Made by a program: the position numbers and the translations under genes
Shown: positions 34,422-43,793 of the stretch, piece by piece
How the letters are laid out: each line of letters starts with the position of its first letter
Numbering within the stretch: the first letter of the stretch is position 1
The notes under the pieces: generated by a model
Database searches by the model: none
Told to the model about the DNA's origin: nothing
What the model saw: the letters and a program-made list of their open reading frames with translations, nothing else
Assembly (NCBI GenBank): GCA_021739625.1
Contig: JAIPBJ010000013.1
Location: 1 to 52,769, forward strand
DNA: 52,769 nt
Direction: 5' to 3'
From: Flavobacteriales bacterium
Lineage (GTDB): Bacteria; Bacteroidota; Bacteroidia; UBA10329

Positions 34422-36111
34422 TCCGTAGCCGCACCAAGCGGTAATAGGCATCCCGATAGACCTCCTGGACTGGGAGGTCTGTCGGGATTCCCTTTTGTAT
34501 CGGAAGCAGCAGGGCTGTGCAATCGAAGCTGTCCTTGAGAGCGATGACACTTGCCGGAGTGATGCTGTCTGTGAAGAAGGCCCGGGCCAGATCCTGACGT
34601 TCCAACAATTCAGGAAGTTTGAGTCCGTGCACCAGATTATTGTCTGCGACCACCGCCACACCTGCATTGATGCGCAGCGTGGTGAGCGATGGTGGAACCA
34701 TGATCATGTCATCGGGCCGGGCATGTTCCTTCAGAAAGGTGATGCTGGCCTGCTCGGGACGATCCATGCGGAATCTGTGCTCCATGACCATTTCCATCAA
34801 TCCTGAGGCTACAGCGCCCGAGATGATCCCCACACTGACCACAACAGTGACCACAGGCTTCCTCAACCATCCAAGGGGCAACAAAGGGAGCGCTGCGGCA
34901 AGGACAACCAAACTCAGACTTTTGATCCTCCATGCAGAAATGAAATCCTCATCACTGATGCCAAAAACACGATAGAAGGCGAAGGAGGCCAGCAGCACGC
35001 CACCGAGCATCAGGACAGAAAGTGTGCGCCTGCGCAACTCAACCTGCCTCACATTGAGGAACACCCTTGCCGTCAGGAGCATTGAGCACAAGGGCACCAG
35101 CACCACGCTTATGCGCCATGGGGTGAGGCTGAGCAATGTGTGATTCAGTGTAATGAAAGTGGCGGCTGACAGGGCCAGAAAAACGACCAGCATCGCCAAG
35201 ATGAGTTTACCGATGGCCTCTTTCCTGAACAACCAGATCGCGATGCCCACCACTGTGACCTGAAGAAAGGTCTTCGCATTGAGCCACATTGCCGGTGAGA
35301 GGTGGATATTCCCATCCTGTGTCCGGATGACCGCGTCCTGCATGATGGCGGTCTCCTCGGCAGACCGGGGAACGAAAAAGGTGGCGACATAGATCAGTTG
35401 GGGCATCACGATAAGCACACTGACCCCGGCCCAGATGATGGCCTGCGCTGTATCGAGCCGTTCCTCGACAATGAACATGACCAGATAGATGATGCCCATC
35501 AGCGTGCCGAGGAACATATAGTTGGGATGGATGATGGCCGCCATGGCCAGCGATAGGAAAACACCCTTAGGCTGTTCTTTGAGAAAATGCAGAACAGACA
35601 TCAGCAGGAACACTCCAACGGTGCTCGGCTGCAGATAGCCCCGCAGCACGCCCTGTTCGGTCATGCCACTATCCCACACCCAACTGAGGTCGATGCCGAA
35701 CATCACCCGGAACAGCCCGGCCCAGATGGCCCCGCTGTGCATCAGTAGGAAAAGCGCTGCAAGCAGTGCAGTCTTGGTGCTGCGGCCATAGATGTCAAAG
35801 ACCCGGTCTGCGATTCCGAACAGGGCATAGCAATACATGCAGTTCATCAACCAATAGAGGAGGTGGAACACCCACGGGTGAAGGAACTTCATCACCCCGA
35901 ACACCAACAGCGAGAAAAGCGGGAACGGGTCGGTCTGGGTCAGAAGCGGGTCGAGAGCGAGACTGCCCACCCCTGCCTGTGCCATTCCCCAGAGGAAATA
36001 GACGTTCTGATTGCCTGCGAAAAGCTCCTGCAACGGGTAGCAAACCATCAGCAGCAGGCCAAGGATGGCGTGAAACACAAGTCGCTGGAACGGGGTGCTG
36101 TTAAAAGACAT
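34378..36111 (-). CDS. Large polytopic membrane protein
   Basis: 577 aa with about 12 hydrophobic segments, beginning LVFHAILGLLLMVCYPLQEL. A soluble C-terminal region of about 110 residues (from EHRFRMDRPEQASITFLKEH) lies after the last helix; this layout of membrane domain plus a small extracytoplasmic tail recalls oligosaccharyl/GT-C-type proteins, but no catalytic motif stands out. The phrase ADNNLVHGLKLPELLERQ could be a family signature that I cannot name. It ends inside the 3' end of the winged-helix-like gene. Confidence 0.78.
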   Translation of the reverse strand: MSFNSTPFQRLVFHAILGLLLMVCYPLQELFAGNQNVYFLWGMAQAGVGSLALDPLLTQTDPFPLFSLLVFGVMKFLHPWVFHLLYWLMNCMYCYALFGIADRVFDIYGRSTKTALLAALFLLMHSGAIWAGLFRVMFGIDLSWVWDSGMTEQGVLRGYLQPSTVGVFLLMSVLHFLKEQPKGVFLSLAMAAIIHPNYMFLGTLMGIIYLVMFIVEERLDTAQAIIWAGVSVLIVMPQLIYVATFFVPRSAEETAIMQDAVIRTQDGNIHLSPAMWLNAKTFLQVTVVGIAIWLFRKEAIGKLILAMLVVFLALSAATFITLNHTLLSLTPWRISVVLVPLCSMLLTARVFLNVRQVELRRRTLSVLMLGGVLLASFAFYRVFGISDEDFISAWRIKSLSLVVLAAALPLLPLGWLRKPVVTVVVSVGIISGAVASGLMEMVMEHRFRMDRPEQASITFLKEHARPDDMIMVPPSLTTLRINAGVAVVADNNLVHGLKLPELLERQDLARAFFTDSITPASVIALKDSFDCTALLLPIQKGIPTDLPVQEVYRDAYYRLVRLRINPRQNRSPLHPSQ

Positions 36112-36254
36112 TATGCGGGTGTAAACTTATGAAGTCCGAACCCCTTGCTTGACCGTCCTTTGCAGCCGCAAATTCGGGAGGCGGCAGTCCTCCATTGCAA
36201 ACATGGTACTATCAGGAATCCGATACATCCACCCCCAACTTTAACAATTGAACT

Positions 36255-38138
36255 TTGAACTACTTATCGGTTGAGAACATCTCCCGCTCCTATGGCGAGC
36301 GGGTACTTTTCAAGGATGCCACCTTCGGCCTCGACAAGGGACAGAAGATGGCCCTGATCGCCAAGAACGGCACCGGCAAGACCTCGCTGCTGCGCATCCT
36401 TGCAGGTCTGGAGCCTTCTGAGGGCGGTCTGGTGGTCTATCGCAACGACATCAAAGTCGGATTCTTGGAGCAGGAACCTGTGCTCAATCCCGACCACACG
36501 GTGGAGGAGGCGGTGTTCGACCCCACCAACACCATCATGCTGGCAGTGCGCGAATATGAGGATGCGATGATGCACTCTGAGGACGCCAAGCGTTTTCAGG
36601 CCGCACTCGACCGCATGGAGCAGCTCAAAGCCTGGGACGTGGAGGCACAGGTGAAGGAGATCCTCGGCAAACTCAACATCTTCGACCTCACACAACAGAT
36701 CGGGACCCTTTCTGGCGGACAACGCAAACGTGTGGCCATGGCCAAGATGCTCATCGACCGGCCCGACATCATGATCCTGGACGAACCGACCAACCACCTC
36801 GACATTGAGATGATCGAATGGTTGGAAGGCTTTCTCGGTGCTACCGAGAATACCATTCTCATGGTGACGCACGACCGGGTGTTCCTCGACCATGTGTGCG
36901 ATGTGATCATCGAGATCGACAATGGGACACTCTATCGCCATAAGGGGAATTACACGGACTATCTCGAAAGCAAGGCCCACCGGCAGGAGGTGCTGGAGGC
37001 CAATGTGGACAAGGCCCGCAACCTCTATCGCAAGGAGCTGGACTGGATGCGCAGGATGCCCAAGGCGCGGAGCACGAAGGCGAAATACCGTCAGGATGCC
37101 TTCTACGACACCGAGAAGGTGGCCAAGACCAACCTGAAGCAGGACGAACTCTCGCTCGACATCAACACCACCCGCATGGGCACCAAGATATTGGAGCTGC
37201 ACAAGCTGAGGAAGGGCTATGGCGACAACCTGCTGATAGCGGGACTGGACTACAAGTTCCAGCGGGGCGAGCGCGTGGGCATCCTGGGCAAGAACGGCAG
37301 CGGCAAATCGACCCTGCTCAAACTCATCATGGGCCAGTTGGAACCCGATGGCGGCAAGGTGGTGGTGGGCGAGACCATCCAGTTCGGCTATTATGGGCAG
37401 GACGGCCTTCAGGGGGCGGACGACAAGCGCGTGATCGAGGTGATCAGTGACATTGCCGACCACATCCCACTGAAGAAGGGCAAGACCATCTCGGCCGCGC
37501 AGATGCTGGAGCGGTTCCTATTCCCCAAGCATCAGCACTATCAATATGTATATAAGCTGAGCGGGGGAGAGAAGAAACGGCTCTATCTGCTCACGGTGCT
37601 GATGGCCAACCCCAACTTCCTGATCCTTGACGAACCGACCAACGATCTGGACGTGCTCACGCTCAACGTGCTGGAGGATTTCCTGATGGAGTTCGATGGC
37701 TGCCTGCTCATTGTGACGCACGACCGCCACTTCATGAACAAGCTGGTGGACCACCTGCTCATCTTCGAGGGCAATGGCAAGGTGAGCGGTTTCGTAGGCA
37801 ACTACGATGAGTTCATCCCGCACCGTGCGGCCATGCTGCGCGAGGAGAAGGAGCAGGCGAGGATCGCGGCCACAGCCCCGGCCAAGGCGGTGGCAGCGCC
37901 ATCGGCCCCGGCCGCGCCCCGCGTGCGGATGGGTTTCAACGAGAAGCGCGAATTCCAACAGTTGGAGAAGGAAATCCCCGAACTGGAGGCCAAGAAATCG
38001 GCCTTGGAGCAGGCCCTGACCACCGTGGCCGATGACCACGAGGAGGTGCTGCGCCTCAGCTCAGCGTTCGAGCAGGTGAAGAACGCGCTGGAGGAGCGGG
38101 AGATGCGCTGGTTGGAACTCTCGGAGATGGAGGCCTGA
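36255..38138 (+). CDS. ABC-F family ATPase, Uup-like
   Basis: 627 aa with two ATP-binding domains and no membrane segment. The first has AKNGTGKTSLL, LSGGQRKRVAMAKML and MILDEPTNHLD; the second has GKNGSGKSTLL, LSGGEKKRLYL and LILDEPTNDLD. The linker between them (residues 235-310) is a charged helical hairpin with a MRRMPKARSTKAKYR stretch, and the C-terminus (from about 555) is a coiled coil like the Uup C-terminal domain. ABC-F proteins act on ribosomes or on branched DNA. The start is a TTG 10 codons before the first beta strand. Its first Walker A has Ala in place of the usual leading Gly. Confidence 0.95.
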   Translation: MNYLSVENISRSYGERVLFKDATFGLDKGQKMALIAKNGTGKTSLLRILAGLEPSEGGLVVYRNDIKVGFLEQEPVLNPDHTVEEAVFDPTNTIMLAVREYEDAMMHSEDAKRFQAALDRMEQLKAWDVEAQVKEILGKLNIFDLTQQIGTLSGGQRKRVAMAKMLIDRPDIMILDEPTNHLDIEMIEWLEGFLGATENTILMVTHDRVFLDHVCDVIIEIDNGTLYRHKGNYTDYLESKAHRQEVLEANVDKARNLYRKELDWMRRMPKARSTKAKYRQDAFYDTEKVAKTNLKQDELSLDINTTRMGTKILELHKLRKGYGDNLLIAGLDYKFQRGERVGILGKNGSGKSTLLKLIMGQLEPDGGKVVVGETIQFGYYGQDGLQGADDKRVIEVISDIADHIPLKKGKTISAAQMLERFLFPKHQHYQYVYKLSGGEKKRLYLLTVLMANPNFLILDEPTNDLDVLTLNVLEDFLMEFDGCLLIVTHDRHFMNKLVDHLLIFEGNGKVSGFVGNYDEFIPHRAAMLREEKEQARIAATAPAKAVAAPSAPAAPRVRMGFNEKREFQQLEKEIPELEAKKSALEQALTTVADDHEEVLRLSSAFEQVKNALEEREMRWLELSEMEA

Positions 38139-38143
38139 GCCGA

Positions 38144-38848
38144 TCAGGCACCGAGCAGGAACACGCAGGGCCGCTTCTGAAGCTCTGGCCGTTGGGCCTT
38201 CCATTCATCGACCCTCAGGGTACGGATGCGCTCGGTGGTGAGGGTGATGTCCACCGCAAGGCACAGCATGGTGGCGGGCGCGCAGGTCCTCAGGATCTCG
38301 TCATACATCGCATGGTTGCGATAGGGCGTTTCGATGAAGAGGTGTGTCTGGCCCGTGGTGCGGACGGAGTTGTCCAGATGGCGCAGCGCATTCACCCTTT
38401 CCCTTTTGTCGATGGGCAGATAGCCGTGGAAGGTGAAATGCTGGCCGTTGAGCCCGCTAGCCATCAGCCCCAACAAGATGGACGATGGGCCGATGAGCGG
38501 TTTCACAGCGATGTTGTAGCGGTGCGCCTCGGCCACGAGCATCTGCCCGGGGTCGGCAATGCCGGGGCAGCCCGCCTCGCTCATCAGCCCCACGTCATGG
38601 CCCGACAGCAGCAGTTGCACCGCCTCCGAGAGCTGGTCGCGCTCCGTGCGCTTGTCGAGCAGAATGAGGTTCAGCCCCTCGAAATCGCGCTTGTTGCCCA
38701 CCGAGCGGATGAACCTGCGGGCGGTGCGTTCGTTCTCCACCACCAGATGGTTCAGTTCCTCCAACATGCGGAGGTTGAAGGGCGGGAATAGGCGGTCGGC
38801 ACCGGGCTGGCCGAGGTCAACGGGGATAAGGTAGAGGGTTCCGGGCAT
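38144..38848 (-). CDS. RsmI-type SAM-dependent methyltransferase (tetrapyrrole methylase fold)
   Basis: 234 aa. GTLYLIPVDLG at the start, EELNHLVVENERTARRFI, GLMSEAGCPGIADPGQMLV near 87-105 and PLIGPSSILLGLMASGL are the motifs of RsmI-like enzymes; FIETPYRNHAMYDEI is the catalytic-site strand. True RsmI methylates C1402 of 16S rRNA at the ribose; this shorter relative is the version widely found in Bacteroidota next to dnaA and the tyrosine phosphatase, and its exact target is uncertain. It converges with the ABC-F gene with 5 bases between stops. Confidence 0.9.
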   Translation of the reverse strand: MPGTLYLIPVDLGQPGADRLFPPFNLRMLEELNHLVVENERTARRFIRSVGNKRDFEGLNLILLDKRTERDQLSEAVQLLLSGHDVGLMSEAGCPGIADPGQMLVAEAHRYNIAVKPLIGPSSILLGLMASGLNGQHFTFHGYLPIDKRERVNALRHLDNSVRTTGQTHLFIETPYRNHAMYDEILRTCAPATMLCLAVDITLTTERIRTLRVDEWKAQRPELQKRPCVFLLGA

Positions 38849-38923
38849 CGGAGATTTAAGGTTGAAGGTTCGGGGTGGTGTGCAGTCCTCAGTGCATTGG
38901 CGGAAGGCAGATCCATTCAGTGC

Positions 38924-40735
38924 TCAGTTGCATTCAGATCGGTTCAAAGTTGCTTGCATATTTGCCATCGAAAACTCTTCCGCCCTCATATTCCAAACAA
39001 AACTCTTCAAATAGGACGCTTCGGGCGGAAGTATGCCCAAAAGCTGTGAAACCTCCACTTTCTTCATCAGCCCAATGTCTGAATGCCCCCTTTGCAGATC
39101 GTTCTGGACGGTCATGATAAGGTTGTTCTGTCCGTCAAAGACCTGGGTGACATACCACCATCCGAACGGATAGGTGGGGCTTTGCGCGGTGAAAGACGCG
39201 TCAATGGCAATTGCGCACGACCGGCATTGCAACTGCTCAAGACCAGTGACAATAAAGGCCACATATTCCATTCTGCCGGCTGTGTCAGGTCTTTGAAAAT
39301 GGGCGACCGGCATCCATCGGCATGACCGCTTCCGTTTCAAAAGGGTCACCCCGGACGCTTCGTGGTGGTCGAGCGTATCGAACAACGACATGACCGGCAG
39401 GGGAAGAATGACAGAGGTCATCACCAGATCAGCGGTCGAGGAACTGTCGATAGATTCCGAAGAGACCGATATGCCGCCCTGATAGAGATGGTCGTAATAG
39501 GCGAGGATTGCGCTGTGAAAGGCATCGGTGATCAAATATGGATTCCTTCCCTCTTCAGCTTTCCAATCAACGATGTGCCTATAGAATGAAGGGGGAACGG
39601 CCTCATTCTTCCAAGAGATGGTATGACTGATGTTGGCCATTGAGAAGAACTGGAGGGCAAATGCAGCCGGAAGGATGACCCCCACCATGTTGGCAAGGGC
39701 ATTGTCTGCGCGGTCGATGCCCACATACAGACTCAACAGGAAAAGGGGTATGAAATGGGCCGCAGCGCGCTCTGTGGGATAATTGACACCGAAGAGATGG
39801 TGAAGGGCAATCGTGCCCACGACCGAGAACAGCAGTATGAGGTGTGGTCCGGCCACTCTCACCGGACGGGCAGCAAATGACCTGATCATGTCGAAAGTCA
39901 GCAGCAGGGCAAGAATGGAGACCACTACAATAGGGATGGTGGACGAGTAACCCCATTCAACGAATGTCAAATAAGACAGGTTCATCACCACCGAATCCCA
40001 GAATCCTGAATCCGACCCTAAATACAGCCTGCCGTTGGCCTTCAGTTCAAAGGAATACAATGCGGCATAGATGTGCGGGACGATAAAGAGTATGATGAAG
40101 GCAGCGATATGCACCGGGTTCGGGACTTTGAACCTCCATTTCAGGCTGTCGTCCCGCATGGCACAGGCCAAGGCCAAAAGACCACCGACCGCGAGGGTGG
40201 ACACCAGCACCGACAGATTTGACCAGACGGCCATCGACAGAAGGGCAAAACCGAATATGGGATGCCAGACCTTTCCTGTCTTCCTATATGCCTCCAAATG
40301 ATAGACCGCTCCGATCAGGAATGCGAACGAGAGACCGTAGCCCCGACACAGTTGGAAGAACTCAAGCAGATAGTGGCCAAGTGCCATCGACATGAACCAC
40401 ATCAGCCACGTCCGGTCATGATCGAACAGAGAGCGGAATCGGAAGAGATAGATGAACATCAAGACCAGTGCGAGCACATTCGGGAGCCGGAGCACGATCG
40501 GTGTGTCGCCCAGCAACAGGTGCGACAGGTGCGCGAAAGTCGAATTCAGTACGTGGTTGTTCGCATCGAGGTGGGCATGAAAAGGCTGGAACCCCCCTGT
40601 CTGAACGTAGGTGAAGAAGGTGAACACCTCATCTGAGTACAGGGGAACGTAAATCGCCCGTAGAGCAACGTAGGCCGTCAACAGCACGGCCACTGCCATG
40701 GGAAGCTTCCTGTAGATCCTGTCAGTGTTGAACAT
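38924..40735 (-). CDS. GT-C-type membrane glycosyltransferase (GT39/ArnT-like)
   Basis: About 603 aa with 10-12 hydrophobic segments. Just after the first helix there is the DE-containing loop VPLYSDEVFTFFTYVQTGG, the place of the catalytic acidic residue in GT-C enzymes, followed by HLDANNHVLNSTFAHLSHLL, which matches the NNHPL-like element of protein mannosyl- and aminoarabinose-type transferases. A C-terminal soluble domain of about 200 residues follows. It would transfer a sugar from a polyprenyl-phosphate donor outside the inner membrane. A TTG at 40738 precedes the ATG at 40735. It sits between the tyrosine phosphatase and the RsmI-type gene, which are often adjacent in this phylum. Confidence 0.82.
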   Translation of the reverse strand: MFNTDRIYRKLPMAVAVLLTAYVALRAIYVPLYSDEVFTFFTYVQTGGFQPFHAHLDANNHVLNSTFAHLSHLLLGDTPIVLRLPNVLALVLMFIYLFRFRSLFDHDRTWLMWFMSMALGHYLLEFFQLCRGYGLSFAFLIGAVYHLEAYRKTGKVWHPIFGFALLSMAVWSNLSVLVSTLAVGGLLALACAMRDDSLKWRFKVPNPVHIAAFIILFIVPHIYAALYSFELKANGRLYLGSDSGFWDSVVMNLSYLTFVEWGYSSTIPIVVVSILALLLTFDMIRSFAARPVRVAGPHLILLFSVVGTIALHHLFGVNYPTERAAAHFIPLFLLSLYVGIDRADNALANMVGVILPAAFALQFFSMANISHTISWKNEAVPPSFYRHIVDWKAEEGRNPYLITDAFHSAILAYYDHLYQGGISVSSESIDSSSTADLVMTSVILPLPVMSLFDTLDHHEASGVTLLKRKRSCRWMPVAHFQRPDTAGRMEYVAFIVTGLEQLQCRSCAIAIDASFTAQSPTYPFGWWYVTQVFDGQNNLIMTVQNDLQRGHSDIGLMKKVEVSQLLGILPPEASYLKSFVWNMRAEEFSMANMQATLNRSECN

Positions 40736-40846
40736 CAATTCAATGCTAATGACTGAAGTATTCCTTTGACCGTCTCAACCGTGATGGAACGTCCTGTACG
40801 CATCGTTCTCAACGAGCGAGATGAGGATGAGGAAAATGGTTCCCAT

Positions 40847-41305
40847 TCAGTGTAGTTTTTCCAGAAACGCCCCGCAGGCGTAGTCCAGCAGCTCATACAC
40901 CCGCCCGAAGCCGTCATCAAAGTACGGGTCGGGCACAGAATGGCCCTTCACCGCGTTGCCGTGGTCGAGGATGAGGCTCACCTTCTGCCGGTCCGTTTCC
41001 GAGCGCGCCATGCTCAGCACATTGGAGCGGTTGCTGGTGTCCATCACCAGAATGTGGTCGAAGCGGTCGAAATCTGCCGTGAGGAAGGGCCGCGAGCGTT
41101 GGTACGAGATGTCGATTCCGTTGCTCCGCATTTCGGCCATGGCGCGCGGGTCGGGCTGTTGCCCCTGATGATGGTCCGATGTGCCGGCACTGTCCACAAC
41201 GATGTCGATGCCCAACTGCTCGGCCCTGTGCTTCAGGATGCCTTCGGCCATGGGGCTTCGGCATATATTGCCGAGGCACACCATCAGGATGCGCGGCACT
41301 GCCAT
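40847..41305 (-). CDS. Low-molecular-weight protein-tyrosine phosphatase
   Basis: 152 aa, the usual family size. The phosphate-binding loop is CLGNICRS at 10-17 (nucleophile Cys10, Arg16), the general acid is in DPYFDD (Asp126 of the DP pair), and the N-terminal RILMVCLGN strand is typical. Such enzymes reverse tyrosine phosphorylation, in many bacteria of exopolysaccharide Wzc-type kinases; here the gene is next to dnaA, its common Bacteroidota position, so a general role is more likely. It starts with ATG one base after the dnaA stop region, in the same transcription unit. Confidence 0.96.
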   Translation of the reverse strand: MAVPRILMVCLGNICRSPMAEGILKHRAEQLGIDIVVDSAGTSDHHQGQQPDPRAMAEMRSNGIDISYQRSRPFLTADFDRFDHILVMDTSNRSNVLSMARSETDRQKVSLILDHGNAVKGHSVPDPYFDDGFGRVYELLDYACGAFLEKLH

Positions 41306-41306
41306 G

Positions 41307-42737
41307 CTAGGTGTGCTTGATCTTCTTGTCGAGGTCAGCGATGTAGGCGCGGAACTGCTTGTCGGTCTCGATCAGGTTGTTCACCGTGCGATAGGCGTGC
41401 AGCACGGTCGCGTGGTCCTTCCCTCCGCAGTGCGCCCCGATGGATGCGAGCGATGCCTTGGTGTGGTTCTTCGCATAGTACATGGCGATCTGACGCGCCT
41501 GCACCACCTCGCGCTTGCGGGTCTTGGACTTCAGCAGCTCGATCGGCATGTCGAAATAGTCGCTCACCACCTTCTGTATGTAGTCGATGCTGATCTCACG
41601 GGCCGTGTTCTTCACAAACTTGTCGATCATCTGCTTGGCAAGGTCCAAGTTGATGTTCTTCTTGTTCAAAGATGCCTGCGCGATGAGCGAGATGAGGGCG
41701 CCCTCCAGCTCGCGCACGTTGGTGCTGATGCTGTAGGCGAGGTATTCGAGCACATCGTTGGGAAGCTCTATGCCGTCATGGTAGGCCTTCGTGTTGAGGA
41801 TGGCAATGCGGGTCTCCAGTTCCGGAACGGACAGGTCTGCGGCCAATCCCCATTTGAAACGCGACAGCAGTCGCTGTTCCATGCCCTGCATCTCCACAGG
41901 GGCCTTGTCGCTCGTAAGCACCAGTTGCTTGTTGCTCTGATGCAGATGGTTGAAGATGTGGAAGAACACGTCCTGCGTCTTCTCCTTGCCGGCCAGGAAC
42001 TGCACATCGTCCACGATCAGCACATCCATCATCTGATAGAAATGCACGAAATCGTTGGTCGAATTGCCTTTCACCGCGTCAATGAACTGCTGCGCGAATC
42101 TTTCGGACGACACATAGAGCACCGTCTTGTTGGGATACTTCTCCTTGATCTCGATGCCGATGGCGTGTGCGAGGTGTGTCTTGCCCAACCCGACACCACC
42201 ATAGATGAGCAGCGGGTTGAATGCCGTGCCGCCCGGCTTGTTGGCCACAGCATAGCCTGCCGAGCGTGCCAATCGGTTGCAATCGCCCTCGATGAAGTTG
42301 TCGAAGTTGTAGCTCGAATTGAGCTGCGACTCCACCTTCACTTTTTTGAGACCCGGAATGATGAATGGATTGCGGATGGCGTCAGAGCGGTTCAGGTCCA
42401 TCGGCATGGACATGGGCCTGTTCTTGGTGGTGGCAGAGCTGGTGGGCACGCGCACCGAGAGCGGCTTGGTGCTGCTCATCGAATTCTCCATGATGATCTG
42501 ATACTCCAAACGGCCATCGGTCCCGATCTCCTTCTTGATGGTCTTCTTGAGCAGATTGATATAGTGCTCCTCCAACCATTCATAGAAGAATTGGCTGGGC
42601 ACCTGTATCGTGAGCACGCTCGACTCCAATTTCACGGCCACGATGGGTTCGAACCACGTGCGAAAACTCTGATAAGGAACGTTGTCCTTGATCACCGAGA
42701 GGCAGTTCTCCCACACTTCCTTGCAGTCCTTGTTCAT
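41307..42737 (-). CDS. dnaA: Chromosomal replication initiator protein DnaA
   Basis: 476 aa with all four DnaA domains. Domain I (1-80) starts KEVWENCLSVIKDNVPYQSF; a variable linker runs to about 135; the AAA+ domain has Walker A GGVGLGKTH (180-188), Walker B LIVDDVQFLAG and the initiator-specific helix; the C-terminal DNA-binding helix-turn-helix ends with HCGGKDHATVLHAYR. It binds DnaA boxes in oriC and melts the origin. No TTATCCACA-type boxes were seen in the 132 bases upstream, so oriC is not evident here. It starts with ATG and is followed by the phosphatase gene. Confidence 0.98.
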   Translation of the reverse strand: MNKDCKEVWENCLSVIKDNVPYQSFRTWFEPIVAVKLESSVLTIQVPSQFFYEWLEEHYINLLKKTIKKEIGTDGRLEYQIIMENSMSSTKPLSVRVPTSSATTKNRPMSMPMDLNRSDAIRNPFIIPGLKKVKVESQLNSSYNFDNFIEGDCNRLARSAGYAVANKPGGTAFNPLLIYGGVGLGKTHLAHAIGIEIKEKYPNKTVLYVSSERFAQQFIDAVKGNSTNDFVHFYQMMDVLIVDDVQFLAGKEKTQDVFFHIFNHLHQSNKQLVLTSDKAPVEMQGMEQRLLSRFKWGLAADLSVPELETRIAILNTKAYHDGIELPNDVLEYLAYSISTNVRELEGALISLIAQASLNKKNINLDLAKQMIDKFVKNTAREISIDYIQKVVSDYFDMPIELLKSKTRKREVVQARQIAMYYAKNHTKASLASIGAHCGGKDHATVLHAYRTVNNLIETDKQFRAYIADLDKKIKHT

Positions 42738-42869
42738 AGGTGAATGCGCAATTATCTATTTGTTAATACCTTAAGAAATCAGCGGTGGAACAACCATCTC
42801 ACGGGGCTGGTCATTCGCTTGGAGCAGGGCAAAACTTCAACAAAAAAAGGGGAAAAAAAAACGATTTGC

Positions 42870-43793
42870 CTATTGACTTTTGAAAACTTTCATCGCAATA
42901 TACGCGGGTCGGAAAACCTTGGTCAAACGGTCTATTTGAAGGTCAACACGTCCCATTCTCACACCCGAGTGCCCGGTCTGGCAGACGATAACCGGCTTTC
43001 CTTCAATGTTCTGAATCACGTCTGGAGTTTCCAGAAGTGTGTGGGTATGTCCTCCAAGTATCAGATCCACCGAATGACCGCTCTGCGCAAGCACCACATC
43101 GGAAATCTTAGGGCTGTCATACCTGTATCCCAGATGCGACAGGCATATCACGATGTCGCAGCCCATTTCCTTTCTCAATAGCGTGCCCATCTCATTGGCG
43201 GTCTGCAGCGGGTCGCGATAGCGGATGCCCTCATAGAGTTCTGCATTCACCAGACCTTCCAGCTCGATCCCCAGCCCGAACACGCCTATTCGGATGCCAC
43301 CTCGGTCAAAGACACGGTACGGCTCCACATGGCCTTCAAGGGCCGTTCCGATCACATCATAATTGGAGGAGATGAATGGGAAGTTGGCATGAGGCAATTG
43401 TTTCACCAGCCCGTCAATGCCATTGTCGAAATCATGGTTGCCCAAGGTGGCCGCATCGTAGCCCATAAGGCTCATGAGCCGGAACTCCAGCTCGCCCCCA
43501 TAATAGTTGAAATAGGGCGTGCCTTGGAATATGTCGCCACTGTCCAGCAGCATCACATTCGGCTCCTGCTGTCTGATAAGCCTCACCATGGACGCTCTCC
43601 TTGCGAAGCCGCCCATGTTAGGGAATTTGGGATCGGTGGCCGGAAACGGGTCGATACGGCTGTGTACATCGTTCGTGTGAAGGATGGTGATGTTGATGGT
43701 ACTCTCCTCCCTCCAAAGCACGCCACCACCGCCAAGGGCCACCAGACCACCGCTCGCAATTGCCGCATTCTTCATGAATGATCTCCGTTTCAT
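42870..43793 (-). CDS. 5'-nucleotidase/metallophosphatase, catalytic domain, Tat-type leader
   Basis: 307 aa. The N-terminus MKRRSFMKNAAIASGGLVAL has a twin-Arg and hydrophobic stretch, a Tat-like export signal. The calcineurin-like domain follows: ILHTNDVHSRIDPF (near 36-49), LLDSGDIFQGTPY, LGNHDFDNG and VDLILGGHTHT, the complete metal-binding series of UshA/5'-nucleotidases. The substrate-binding C-terminal domain is missing here but encoded by the gene just upstream, with a 4-base overlap. It would hydrolyse nucleotides or sugar nucleotides in the periplasm for salvage. Confidence 0.95.
   Translation of the reverse strand: MKRRSFMKNAAIASGGLVALGGGGVLWREESTINITILHTNDVHSRIDPFPATDPKFPNMGGFARRASMVRLIRQQEPNVMLLDSGDIFQGTPYFNYYGGELEFRLMSLMGYDAATLGNHDFDNGIDGLVKQLPHANFPFISSNYDVIGTALEGHVEPYRVFDRGGIRIGVFGLGIELEGLVNAELYEGIRYRDPLQTANEMGTLLRKEMGCDIVICLSHLGYRYDSPKISDVVLAQSGHSVDLILGGHTHTLLETPDVIQNIEGKPVIVCQTGHSGVRMGRVDLQIDRLTKVFRPAYIAMKVFKSQ

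Noticed and set aside
40735-40920. A 61-aa gene between the tyrosine phosphatase and the GT-C gene
   Set aside because: Its first part overlaps the phosphatase in another frame and the rest is a low-complexity Ser run; only the TGATG junction is suggestive.
42738-42869. oriC next to dnaA
   Set aside because: The gap is only 132 bases, moderately AT-rich with A-tracts, but I found no TTATCCACA-like boxes.
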